Position numbers and translations under genes: made by a program. 48,596 nt of DNA from Nitrospirota bacterium. GTDB lineage: Bacteria; Nitrospirota; Thermodesulfovibrionia; Thermodesulfovibrionales; Dissulfurispiraceae. The stretch is from contig SCQE01000079.1 of the NCBI GenBank assembly GCA_004321915.1, positions 1 through 48,596 on the forward strand. The letters run 5' to 3'. Below, one piece after another: positions 8,114 to 15,801 of this stretch; within the stretch, counting starts at the first letter, position 1; each line of letters begins with the position of its first letter. Below the pieces are notes generated by a model, which saw nothing but the letters and a program-made list of their open reading frames with translations, was not told the DNA's origin and made no database searches.

Positions 8114-8779
8114 CTATTTCAGGGCAAGCCGTTCAAGCTCGTCTAGGTCAATATCGAACTCACGGGCGAGCTGTTTTGGCGATGTGCCTGTTTGTCTGAT
8201 AAGCTCCCTGACATATTCTTCATGGGTAGTGCTCGAATCCCAACATCTGTAAAAATAGTCCCTTAAAATATCGGCGAGCCCCTCCGAAGGTATGCGGTAA
8301 CCCTTCTTGGTAGACTCCTTGTCGCCTTCGCCCTCGGGAATGCCTATTACGGCGAGGGCGTCGTCAACGACGATATAGCGGGTGTCGTGTACTGCAAGGC
8401 AGTTGCTGTATCTCACCTCAGCGCCGGCCTTAGAGTATAGTGTTCCGATATGAAGTCGATCAGGGAATTTAGGCATAAGATATTTTACTGTCACGCCGTG
8501 AGACATGATATTCTCTATCCTGCCTGTTATATCGGCAGTTCTTTTCCTGTCTTCCTGTTTGGGGAGTCGGCCGGTGATGCAGCCGATCACCTCATCTTTG
8601 GCGTCCAGCATAGCATCCGTAACCGCAAGGAAATATTCCTGTCTCGTCAGTATCTTCGTGGCCTTGCCGACCTCCATTATTATCGCCTTCCGCTCTTTGC
8701 CCTCCCTTATACTGTAAAGAAGAAGAACGATAGTGAAAACCAGAAGCACCGACTCCAAAATCAAAAGTACAGCTTCCAT
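8114..8779 (-). CDS. membrane-anchored PLD-like domain protein
   Basis: This 221-residue protein has one N-terminal membrane helix (about residues 4-23) and a cytoplasmic domain. The stretch VHDTRYIVVDDALAVIGIPE followed by SEGLADILRDYFYRCWD resembles the C-terminal half of phospholipase D-like regulatory domains, in which the HxK motif is degenerate (H-D-T-R here). A catalytic role is therefore unlikely. The last 25 residues (GTSPKQLAREFDIDLDELERLA) look like a small helix-turn-helix or protein-binding element. It is 13 bases upstream of the haem sensor gene, so the two are probably co-transcribed. The family call is tentative. Confidence 0.5.
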   Translation of the reverse strand: MEAVLLILESVLLVFTIVLLLYSIREGKERKAIIMEVGKATKILTRQEYFLAVTDAMLDAKDEVIGCITGRLPKQEDRKRTADITGRIENIMSHGVTVKYLMPKFPDRLHIGTLYSKAGAEVRYSNCLAVHDTRYIVVDDALAVIGIPEGEGDKESTKKGYRIPSEGLADILRDYFYRCWDSSTTHEEYVRELIRQTGTSPKQLAREFDIDLDELERLALK

Positions 8780-8815
8780 GTCCCCTCTCGATCAAGCTTT
8801 TCTGTTTTGAGTTAA

Positions 8816-11800
8816 TTATACTACGCCGGCAGGCCCTTCTGCATTTTTCTTCGATGAAAGTTTCTTCCGGACCGCGTCGAGATAAACATACACCACGGGT
8901 GTTATGTAAAGCGTCAGGACCTGAGAAAACAAAAGTCCCCCCACTACGGCAAGACCGAGAGGCCTCCGCGATTCGGCCCCTGCCCCCAATCCCAAGGCTA
9001 TGGGCAGCGTGCCCATAAGCGCGGCCATAGTGGTCATCATGATCGGCCTGAACCTGACAATGGCGCCTTCGAAAATAGCATCCATTGAGTTCTTGCCCGA
9101 TTTCCTCTGCGCCTCGATCGCAAAGTCTATCATCATGATCGCATTTTTCTTGACTATTCCGACCAGCATGATAACGCCTACAAAACCATAGATATTGAGG
9201 TCTTTACCGAAGATTATAAGAGTAAGCAGCGCGCCCACCCCTGCGGACGGCAAACCGGAAAGAATAGTGATCGGATGGACGAAACTCTCATAAAGAATCC
9301 CGAGTACTATGTAAATCACGAGAATCGAGACTATCAGCAGAATCCAGAGCCCTTTTGTCGAAGACTGAAACGCCTGCGCAGCCCCCTGAAAACTTGTGCT
9401 GATGGTCGGGGGGATAGAGGTCCTTGCGAGCCTATCCACTATCGCCACGGCATTGCTCAAAGCAACGCCGTGCTTCAGGTTAAAAGAAATGGTCACGGCC
9501 GGCAGCTGTCCCAAATGGTTCACAGAAAGGGGCCCTATTCCTTGGCCCAGTTTTGCCACTGCGCTCAACGGCACAAGCTGCCCTGAGGATGAGCGCACAT
9601 ACAATTTCGAGAGCGACTCCGGCGACATCTGGTGTTCGGGCAGCAGTTCCACTATGACCCTGAACTGGTTGTTGGGGGCGTAGATAGTAGAAACCTGACG
9701 CGAGCCGTATGCGCTGTAAAGCGTGTTCTCTATCTTATCGGCAGTTATGCCGAGGGCGATGGCGCGGTCCCGGTCTATGGAGATATTCACCTCGGGGTTT
9801 TTTATCTGTAGGTCGCTCGTCACATCCTGAAGTTCGGGCTGCGCGCGCATCTTCGTCTCAAACTCCGTAGCAACGCGGTAAAGATCATCGGTATCGGGTC
9901 CCTGCAGCGTAAACTGATACTGGCTTTTGGTAAGCTGGCCTCCTATGCGAATGGGCGGAAGGTTCTGCATGAACATCTGTATGCCCGGCACCTCTGCAAC
10001 CTTCGGCCGTAAATCAGCCATAATCTCATCCGCGCTCATCTTGCGGTCATGCCTCGCCTTCAACCGCATAAATATCCTGCCGGTATTGCCCGAAGCATTG
10101 GCCCCTCCGGCGCCTACGCTCGACATGTACGCCTCTATATTCGGGTCCTGTCCTACAATGGCCGCCAAAGCCTGCTGGTGTCTCTTCATGTCCTCAAAGG
10201 ATATTCCCTGCTGCGCCTCTGTGAATGCGAAAATCTGTCCGGTATCTTCTGACGGCAGAAAACCCATAGGCATCTGTTTGAACAAGAATATCGTGATGAA
10301 AAAGAGCAGAACGGAAACTATCAGCATTGCCAAGCGATGTTTTAACACAGCCCTAAGGCTATCTTCATAAAGCTTCCGCATCCCTTCAAAAAATCTTTCG
10401 AGAAACATGTAAAGTCTGCCGTGCCTCTCTTCGGCGTGGGGCTTAAGAAAACGGCTGCAAAGCAGGGGCGTAAGACTCAAAGAAACAAAACCGGATATTA
10501 AGATCGCCATGCTGATGGTCACGGCAAACTCATGCAGAAGACGTCCGAGCAGTCCGCCCATAAAAAGCACCGGTATAAATACCGCAACAAGAGAAAGCGT
10601 CATCGAAAGTATAGTAAACCCTATCTCCTTCGAGCCCTTCAGCGCGGCTTCCAAGACACCCTCGCCTTTCTCCATGTGGCGGACTATGTTTTCGAGCATG
10701 ACTATCGCGTCATCGACGACAAAACCTACAGACAGCGTAAGCGCCATAAGCGAAAGATTGTCTATGCTGTATCCCAAGAGATACATGGCCGCAAAGGTGC
10801 CCACAATGGACATCGGCAAAGCAAGACTCGGTATTATGGTGGCAGAAACATTGCGCAGAAAAAGGAAAATGACCATTACGACGAGCGCAACCGTCAGAAC
10901 AAGCGTAAATTTCACGTCCCGCACAGACTCGCGTATCGAGACCGAACGGTCATAAAGGACATTGAGGTCAACAGAGGCGGGCATCTGCGCCCTGAATTTA
11001 GGCAAAAGTTCTTTTATCGCATCAACCACCTCGATAGTGTTTGTGCCCGGCTGCCGCTGTATGGCCAGAATAATCGCCCGTGTGCCTTTGAACCAGCTCG
11101 CCACTTTGTTGTTCTCAACATCGTTGACCACCCTGCCTATCTCATTAAGCCTTACCGGATTACCGTTCCTGTAAGCAACAATAAGAGGGCTGTATGCCGA
11201 GGCATCCAAAAGCTGTCCGTCCGCCTGTATCGTATAAGCCCGATGGGCCCCGTCGAGTATCCCTGTAGGAAGGTTCACATTCCCTGTCTGGACTGCGCCC
11301 ACAACCTCGTCCAACCCTATGCCCCTAGAAGCAAGGGCGCTCGGGTCAAGCTGTGCCCTGACAGCAAACTTCTGGGAACCGAAGACTTGGACCTGCGCCA
11401 CGCCGCTTATCATCGAAATACGTTCGGCTATCATGGTTTCGGCGTATTCGTTCACCGAAGACAGAGGAAGTATCGAAGAACTCAACGCCAGATAAAGCAC
11501 AGGCTGGTCAGCCGGATTCACTTTCTGATATGTGGGCGGGGTCGGCATATCCTGAGGCAGGTTGCGGCCAGCCTTGGCTATCATGGACTGCACATCCTGC
11601 GCCGCAGCATCGATGCTCCTGTCAAGGTTAAACTGGAGCGTTATCCTCGTATTGCCTATCGCATTTACAGAACTCATGGAATCAAGGCCTGCAATGGTAG
11701 AGAACTGTTTTTCGAGCGGAGTGGCAACTGCCGACGCCATCGTCTCGGGGCTTGCGCCCGGAAGGTTTGCGGTCACCTGAATCGTCGGGAAATCCACATT

Positions 11801-11914
11801 CGGCAAGTCGCTGACCGGCAGAAACATGTAGCTGAACATTCCGAAGATCAGGATGGCGAACATGACCAGCGTGGTCATGACCGGACGCCGGATAAAATTT
11901 TCGGCTATATTCAT
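8816..11914 (-). CDS. RND multidrug efflux pump, inner-membrane subunit
   Basis: The 1032-residue protein is a proton-driven RND pump of the AcrB/MdtC (HAE1) family. It begins with the family signature MNIAENFIRRPVMTTLVMF, followed by the porter-domain GASPETMASAVATPLEKQF. The transmembrane proton-relay motif GFVVDDAIVMLENI contains the paired Asp, and the second half has GFVGVIMLVGIVKKNAIMMI. Twelve helices and two large periplasmic loops are as expected. It would expel drugs, detergents or bile-like compounds with a periplasmic adaptor and TolC. Its probable adaptor gene lies 1.3 kb upstream, separated by repeats, a toxin-antitoxin pair and a pseudogene, which is unusual because the two are normally adjacent. 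Confidence 0.95.
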   Translation of the reverse strand: MNIAENFIRRPVMTTLVMFAILIFGMFSYMFLPVSDLPNVDFPTIQVTANLPGASPETMASAVATPLEKQFSTIAGLDSMSSVNAIGNTRITLQFNLDRSIDAAAQDVQSMIAKAGRNLPQDMPTPPTYQKVNPADQPVLYLALSSSILPLSSVNEYAETMIAERISMISGVAQVQVFGSQKFAVRAQLDPSALASRGIGLDEVVGAVQTGNVNLPTGILDGAHRAYTIQADGQLLDASAYSPLIVAYRNGNPVRLNEIGRVVNDVENNKVASWFKGTRAIILAIQRQPGTNTIEVVDAIKELLPKFRAQMPASVDLNVLYDRSVSIRESVRDVKFTLVLTVALVVMVIFLFLRNVSATIIPSLALPMSIVGTFAAMYLLGYSIDNLSLMALTLSVGFVVDDAIVMLENIVRHMEKGEGVLEAALKGSKEIGFTILSMTLSLVAVFIPVLFMGGLLGRLLHEFAVTISMAILISGFVSLSLTPLLCSRFLKPHAEERHGRLYMFLERFFEGMRKLYEDSLRAVLKHRLAMLIVSVLLFFITIFLFKQMPMGFLPSEDTGQIFAFTEAQQGISFEDMKRHQQALAAIVGQDPNIEAYMSSVGAGGANASGNTGRIFMRLKARHDRKMSADEIMADLRPKVAEVPGIQMFMQNLPPIRIGGQLTKSQYQFTLQGPDTDDLYRVATEFETKMRAQPELQDVTSDLQIKNPEVNISIDRDRAIALGITADKIENTLYSAYGSRQVSTIYAPNNQFRVIVELLPEHQMSPESLSKLYVRSSSGQLVPLSAVAKLGQGIGPLSVNHLGQLPAVTISFNLKHGVALSNAVAIVDRLARTSIPPTISTSFQGAAQAFQSSTKGLWILLIVSILVIYIVLGILYESFVHPITILSGLPSAGVGALLTLIIFGKDLNIYGFVGVIMLVGIVKKNAIMMIDFAIEAQRKSGKNSMDAIFEGAIVRFRPIMMTTMAALMGTLPIALGLGAGAESRRPLGLAVVGGLLFSQVLTLYITPVVYVYLDAVRKKLSSKKNAEGPAGVV

Positions 11915-11937
11915 TTAGTTATGCTCCTTGTTATTTT

Positions 11938-11973
11938 GTCAGGCCTAGGAAAAGCAATTTCCTCGCGCCTGAC
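11938..11973 (-). repeat. hairpin upstream of RND gene
   Basis: Outer arms GTCAGGC (11938-11944) and GCCTGAC (11967-11973) enclose inner arms AGGAAA and TTTCCT. The stem lies 24 bases upstream of the RND start and could be a transcription terminator, an RNA processing site or simply a palindromic repeat. No T-run follows on the coding strand, so a standard terminator is unlikely. Confidence 0.45.
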
Positions 11974-11977
11974 TGTC

Positions 11978-12002
11978 ATGCCCGAAGTTCTTTATCGGGC
12001 AT
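11978..12002. repeat. short palindrome ATGCCCGA/TCGGGCAT
   Basis: Perfect 8-bp arms ATGCCCGA (11978-11985) and TCGGGCAT (11995-12002) with a 9-base loop. The flanking words GTCATGCCCGA and TCGGGCATCCAGTC are typical of widespread intergenic palindromic units. Confidence 0.55.
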
Positions 12003-12020
12003 CCAGTCAAAAAACACGAT

Positions 12021-12094
12021 AGGCATAAATTCCTTCCGTTCAGGGCTGCGTTTGGAAAGTTCTAAATGCTCATTCGCTACAGGAACTTATACCT
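12021..12094 (-). repeat. palindromic repeat family, copy 3 (short form)
   Basis: Read on the minus strand, this 74-bp unit starts AGGTATAAGTTCCTGTAGCG and ends with CTGAACGGAAGGAATTTATG, matching both ends of copy 1. About 95 internal bases are missing. The junction lies at the word CTGTAGYG, which occurs twice in the full-length copies, so loss by recombination between those two words explains the short form. Terminal arms remain complementary. Confidence 0.8.
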
Positions 12095-12129
12095 ACCTCA
12101 CTTAATCATGCGTGTATGGCATTAACGCT

Positions 12130-12202
12130 GTCATTGCGAGGAATACAATGACGAAGCAATCTTTTTGTTTATTAAAGATTGCCGCGCTTCGCTCGCAATG
12201 AC
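12130..12202. repeat. 73-bp GCAATGAC-type inverted repeat
   Basis: Terminal arms GTCATTGCGAG (12130-12140) and CTCGCAATGAC (12192-12202) are perfect, and inner arms AAGCAATCTTT and AAAGATTGC also pair. It resembles the small GTCATTGCGAG...AATGAC elements scattered in many deltaproteobacterial and Nitrospirota genomes. Its right arm runs into the pseudogene at 12131-12472 and supplies that frame's last residues. Confidence 0.75.
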
Positions 12203-12472
12203 ACCCCAATTCGTCTCTCCCATCAGTATAAACGGCGCCCAGTAGAACGGATTGTCATAGCCATTGTTTCTGAGATAGTTCTTTGCTTCTTTAAGCGCGG
12301 CTTCCCATTTCTCGATAGCCTTACGGAAATCGGAATGATTAAACAACTGCTGTCCCTCATTAAAAAGCGCAATGGCTTGGCCAAATTCACCAGCCATAAG
12401 CGGTTCTGCCAGCGCGACGATGAAAACGACCGACCATAAGAATAAAAATCTCTTTTTGGCCATTTTATTCAT
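12131..12472 (-). pseudogene. remnant of a secreted TPR-CHAT protein
   Basis: The 113-residue frame has an intact signal peptide (MAKKRFLFLWSVVFIVALAEPLMAG). It continues with one TPR-like unit (FNEGQQLFNHSDFRKAIEKWEAAL), then jumps directly to YDNPFYWAPFILMGE, which matches the extreme C-terminus of CHAT protease-like domains. The hundreds of residues that normally lie between, including the His-Cys catalytic pair, are absent. The final residues (GVIASEARQS and onward) are encoded by the inserted 73-bp palindrome. I infer a large in-frame deletion plus a repeat insertion in what was a TPR-CHAT gene. It might still be expressed as a small secreted protein, but no CHAT function is possible. 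Confidence 0.65.
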
Positions 12473-12487
12473 CTCCCCCGTAGAGTA

Positions 12488-12901
12488 TCAGGACAAAGCA
12501 TCACATACCAAACTTTTGAACTGAGAAACCGAGAGAATAGTGGTGGTCAATAATTTATGGGCTTCTTTAAAATCACTGTCGCCGGTCACAAAATAATTAG
12601 CCCCGGATGTTACAGCGCATTCCAAAAACTTCGTATCTTTTTGGTCAGGTGGAAAAGATATTGCAGTCTCTGCTGAAACAGCGGTGGTCAATGAGTCCAG
12701 CATCTCAAACCATGATTGTAGTATGTCTAAAGGCAAAGCGAATTTTTTACGGCTAAGGACTTCCTTATATTCGGCAAGTATCTGGTCTGTGACTATCCAT
12801 TCAATGTCAGGCCTTGCCGCTACAAATAAAATAATCGTTTCGGGTTCTCTATTTTTTATAACGGCTGATACAAATACATTTGTGTCGATTACAACTCTCA
12901 C
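12488..12901 (-). CDS. PIN-domain toxin
   Basis: The 137-residue protein begins MRVVIDTNVFVSAVIKN, with the first catalytic Asp in IDTN, then ILAEYKEVL with the conserved Glu (about residue 45), and DTKFLECAVTSGANYFVTGD with two further acidic residues. This matches PIN proteins annotated as putative toxin-antitoxin toxin components (a group distinct from classical VapC). It would be a metal-dependent ribonuclease. The start overlaps the stop of the upstream antitoxin-like gene by 4 bases. The pair sits between the two halves of an RND efflux operon, which fits acquisition as a mobile module. Confidence 0.85.
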   Translation of the reverse strand: MRVVIDTNVFVSAVIKNREPETIILFVAARPDIEWIVTDQILAEYKEVLSRKKFALPLDILQSWFEMLDSLTTAVSAETAISFPPDQKDTKFLECAVTSGANYFVTGDSDFKEAHKLLTTTILSVSQFKSLVCDALS

Positions 12902-13137
12902 CGTCCAGACCGGTATTCCGCGACTTCTTCGGCAATTTCCTGTTCGCTCAGGCTACGGGAGGCAGGCAGATCCTGAGTGCGCTTGAACAGGGTTTTCAGT
13001 TCAGCTATTCGTGCATTGCGGTCTTCATCTTCAGCTATAAGAACCACTTCAACACGCTGGCCTGTCTGAAACGGCAAACCGTTTAAGACAATCTGCCCCG
13101 GCTCGTTAACAGTTATGTATTTTTTGTATGCAAGCAT
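12898..13137 (-). CDS. antitoxin partner of the PIN toxin
   Basis: The 79-residue protein has an N-terminal beta-rich part (YITVNEPGQIVLNGLPFQTGQRVEVVLIA) followed by a charged helical tail with the segment LFKRTQDLPASRSLSEQEIAEEVAEYRSGR. This two-part layout and the tail wording are familiar from antitoxins placed directly before PIN toxins of this group. The gene ends in ATGA overlap with the toxin gene, so the two are produced together. It would neutralise the toxin by its tail. I do not know a gene symbol. Confidence 0.75.
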   Translation of the reverse strand: MLAYKKYITVNEPGQIVLNGLPFQTGQRVEVVLIAEDEDRNARIAELKTLFKRTQDLPASRSLSEQEIAEEVAEYRSGR

Positions 13138-13222
13138 AGTATTGTCACTTTTCTCTTATATAGGCCTATTTTACCACATAAAATAGATAATTTTTAGTTG
13201 GTTTTCGTATAAAAACAGCCTG

Positions 13223-14302
13223 CTATTTTATATCTACCGCAACTCCCGGAACTATCCTCAGCTGGCCGTCGGTAACAACACGCTCACCGGCTGCAACGCC
13301 TTTGTCTATAACAGATTCGCCTTCGGCGATGCCTCTTGCGGTAACCTGCCGCATCTCGACGGTCGAATCCTGTTTGACCACAAACAGATACTGCCCCTGC
13401 TGTCCTGTAAGCACAGCGCGCGAAGGAGCTGTGACGGCTTTTTGCTGCACCGTCAGCTTAAGCGTAACATTCACAAACTGTCCCGGCCAGAGCTTCTTAT
13501 TTTTATTCTCGAAAGTCCCCTTCATGCGAATGGTGCCGGTGCCCCTGTCAACAGCGTTGTCAATAAACGAGAGGGCTCCGGTCTCCGCAGCCCCTTCGTT
13601 AGCAACAGAAGCGGCAACGGTCAGCCTGCCCGAAGCCATGTATTTCTTTATCCCGGCAAGGTGCTGTTCAGGAAGAGCGAATGCAACATAAACCGGCTGC
13701 ACCTGATTTATGGTCACTATAGTTTTATCGTTTTCTTTAATTAGATTGCCCTGATTCACCTGAAGACTGCCGGTTACGCCGTTGACGGGCGAGTGAATAT
13801 AGCAATAACTCAATTGCAGCTTCGCATTTTCGACCGCCGACTTGCCGGCATTGACAACAGCCTGTAATGCTTCCGCGTTTGCCCTCATCTGGTCGCTGTC
13901 CGCCTGCGACACATAGCCCTTTGCGAGCAGTTGTTCGTAGCGGCGCGACTGCTGTATCGCGTTTTCCATCTGTGCTGTGTCCCTCGCAAGCGAGGCCTCG
14001 GCCTGCTTAAGCGCGGCCTCAAAAGGCCGGGGATCGATCGTGAACAGCCGGTCTCCCTTGTTCACGGCCTGTCCCTCGCTAAAATGGACCTGCATCAACT
14101 GACCGCCCACCCTCGAATTAACGGCCACGGTCGAATATGGTTCGACATTCCCAACCGCAGTCAGCTGCACCGGCACATCCTTCTCTTGCGCAACGGCAAC
14201 GGTCACCGGGACCGTCTTCGGTTTCTGTTGTTTGGCCTTATTGTCCGCAGAGCAGGAAGTCAATAATAAAAGAGCCATAAGACAAGGTGACAAAATCCTC
14301 AT
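13223..14302 (-). CDS. RND efflux periplasmic adaptor lipoprotein
   Basis: The 359-residue protein is a membrane-fusion adaptor. It has a lipoprotein signal with lipobox LTSC (Cys17), a biotinyl-lipoyl-like segment VAVNSRVGGQLMQVHFSEGQAVNKGDRLFTID, a helical hairpin rich in Ala/Gln/Glu (about residues 90-160), and the beta-barrel repeat of the lipoyl motif at IHSPVNGVTGSLQVNQGNLI. It would bridge the RND pump in the inner membrane with TolC. It overlaps the TolC gene by 4 bases on the same strand. The RND gene it probably serves is 1.3 kb downstream, after inserted material. Confidence 0.92.
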   Translation of the reverse strand: MRILSPCLMALLLLTSCSADNKAKQQKPKTVPVTVAVAQEKDVPVQLTAVGNVEPYSTVAVNSRVGGQLMQVHFSEGQAVNKGDRLFTIDPRPFEAALKQAEASLARDTAQMENAIQQSRRYEQLLAKGYVSQADSDQMRANAEALQAVVNAGKSAVENAKLQLSYCYIHSPVNGVTGSLQVNQGNLIKENDKTIVTINQVQPVYVAFALPEQHLAGIKKYMASGRLTVAASVANEGAAETGALSFIDNAVDRGTGTIRMKGTFENKNKKLWPGQFVNVTLKLTVQQKAVTAPSRAVLTGQQGQYLFVVKQDSTVEMRQVTARGIAEGESVIDKGVAAGERVVTDGQLRIVPGVAVDIK

Positions 14303-15576
14303 TTAACTCCCCCCATGGCTTTGTCAATCGCAGCCCGCGCTATCTTGTAATCCGAGAGGGCCTGAATATATGCGGTCTTGGCGTTGGTATGGAGGGCCTG
14401 CGCATCCGTGACCTCTATCGGACTGCCCACTCCGGCCGAATACCTTCCGTTGGCTATATCCAGATTCTCCAGTGCCTGTTTTACCGCAAGCTCGGCCGTC
14501 GGTATCCTTTCCTCTGCCTCCTTGAGATTTATAAAGGCCTGCTGCACCTCAAGAAACACATTCTGCTTTACAAGGTCTTCATTGGCCTTTGCAGCCTTGT
14601 GGTTTGCAACAGCTTCGTCCACCTGATGTTTGGTCAGGAACCCGCTGAAAACAGGCACCGTAAGCGTTACGCCTGCGTTCCAGCCTTCCTTCAGTGGAAG
14701 CTTCTCGGCCGATCTGGTGTATGCGGCATTTCCCGACAGGTAAGGATAATAACCTTTACCCGCAAGTTCGAGCGCCTTTTCCGCAGAGAGCCTTTTGGCA
14801 GCAGCCGCTTTGATATCGGACCTGCTCTCCAGAGCTTTGTTCAACGCCGATTCAAAGGTCACCTCATATCTTTTGAAAGAGAGGTCATCCTCGATCGTAT
14901 ATTCAGGCGCATCAGGAAGTCCCATCGAATTATTCAGCGCTGCAATAGCGGTCTTTATGGCGTTTTGGGCTTTTATCAGGCCAAGGCGGGCATTGCTCAG
15001 ATCGACTTCGGCTTTAGTAACATCAAATTTAGGTTTGGTCCCTACGCTGAAAAAACCTTTCGCCTGCTCCAGATGATGTTCGAACTGCTTCACATTGTCT
15101 TCAGCCACGGCCCTGTTCTTTATGGCCTGCAATAACCCGTAATAGGCCTGCCTGACATTTAACGTTATCTGCTGCGACAGGTTTTCCAGATCCGATTTTG
15201 CAGCGTCGGAGTTCAGTTCCTGCACCTTTACTTGGGCCGAAGTCTTGCCGAAATCGTAGATATTCTGAGAAACGGTTGCGCTGTTTGTGTATTGGTTATA
15301 TGTATTCCCTGCTGTGGTGGCCCCCGAATAGTTTCTGCTGTATCCGGATGACAGGTTAAACTGAGGATAGTAACTTGATTCCGCCTGTCCTACCCTGCTC
15401 CTGCCCGCATCGAACGAACTCCTTGAAGAAACGATGCTCGGATGGGTTTTCAAGGCTATATTGACGCATCTGTCAACGGTAAGCAGGTCGCCCTTCTTTA
15501 TAAAGCCGTTGTCTGCCGCACCGGCAGCTCCGCATAAATATAAACTTAAAACAAAAACCGTAAAAAACGCTTTCAT
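14299..15576 (-). CDS. TolC-family outer-membrane efflux protein
   Basis: The 425-residue protein is an outer-membrane factor that forms the exit duct of tripartite pumps. A signal peptide (MKAFFTVFVLSLYLCGAAGA) leads into two repeats of the OEP fold; the first is marked by SSYYPQFNLSSGYSR and the second by KGYYPYLSGNAAYTRS. I place the start at 15576 because of this signal peptide and a GAGAGG site 8 bases upstream. The open frame continues to 15741, but that extension is encoded by the palindromic repeat copy 2 and is not protein-like. It overlaps the adaptor gene by 4 bases and is downstream of the MacB-like permease, so it may serve both pumps. Confidence 0.92.
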   Translation of the reverse strand: MKAFFTVFVLSLYLCGAAGAADNGFIKKGDLLTVDRCVNIALKTHPSIVSSRSSFDAGRSRVGQAESSYYPQFNLSSGYSRNYSGATTAGNTYNQYTNSATVSQNIYDFGKTSAQVKVQELNSDAAKSDLENLSQQITLNVRQAYYGLLQAIKNRAVAEDNVKQFEHHLEQAKGFFSVGTKPKFDVTKAEVDLSNARLGLIKAQNAIKTAIAALNNSMGLPDAPEYTIEDDLSFKRYEVTFESALNKALESRSDIKAAAAKRLSAEKALELAGKGYYPYLSGNAAYTRSAEKLPLKEGWNAGVTLTVPVFSGFLTKHQVDEAVANHKAAKANEDLVKQNVFLEVQQAFINLKEAEERIPTAELAVKQALENLDIANGRYSAGVGSPIEVTDAQALHTNAKTAYIQALSDYKIARAAIDKAMGGVK

Positions 15577-15618
15577 AATTTGACCTCTCTTAATTTTATA
15601 GTTCCCTAGCTCAGAAAT

Positions 15619-15786
15619 AAGGATGAGTCTCTGTAGTGAATTGCGGAGTTTTGGTAACAGTTCTTTGCGAAGTGAAGCGTAAAGCAGCCGCAAGTGTCTG
15701 AGCCCGCAGGGCGAGTTTTGCGGCTGTAGTGAAACGAGCATTTAGAACTGTCAAAACGCAGCTCTGAACGGAAGAGATTCATCCTT
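15619..15786 (+). repeat. palindromic repeat family, copy 2 (168 bp)
   Basis: The terminal arms AAGGATGAGTCTCT (15619-15632) and AGAGATTCATCCTT (15773-15786) pair at 13 of 14 positions, and the inner arms ACAGTTCT (15657-15664) and AGAACTGT (15744-15751) and the apical GCCC-GCA-GGGC (15702-15712) also pair. The interior is largely identical to copy 1 at 1390-1560. Where the two copies differ inside a stem, both partners have changed, so pairing is kept. It lies between the MacB-like permease gene and the TolC gene, both read on the minus strand, so it would be in their transcript if they are one operon. Confidence 0.85.
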
Positions 15787-15801
15787 GTCTCTGAATATTT
15801 T

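Noticed and set aside
10532-12022. Long open frame of about 496 codons on the + strand, antisense to the RND gene
   Set aside because: Its translation is Arg/His-rich with no domain, and the minus strand holds an unmistakable RND pump over the same bases.
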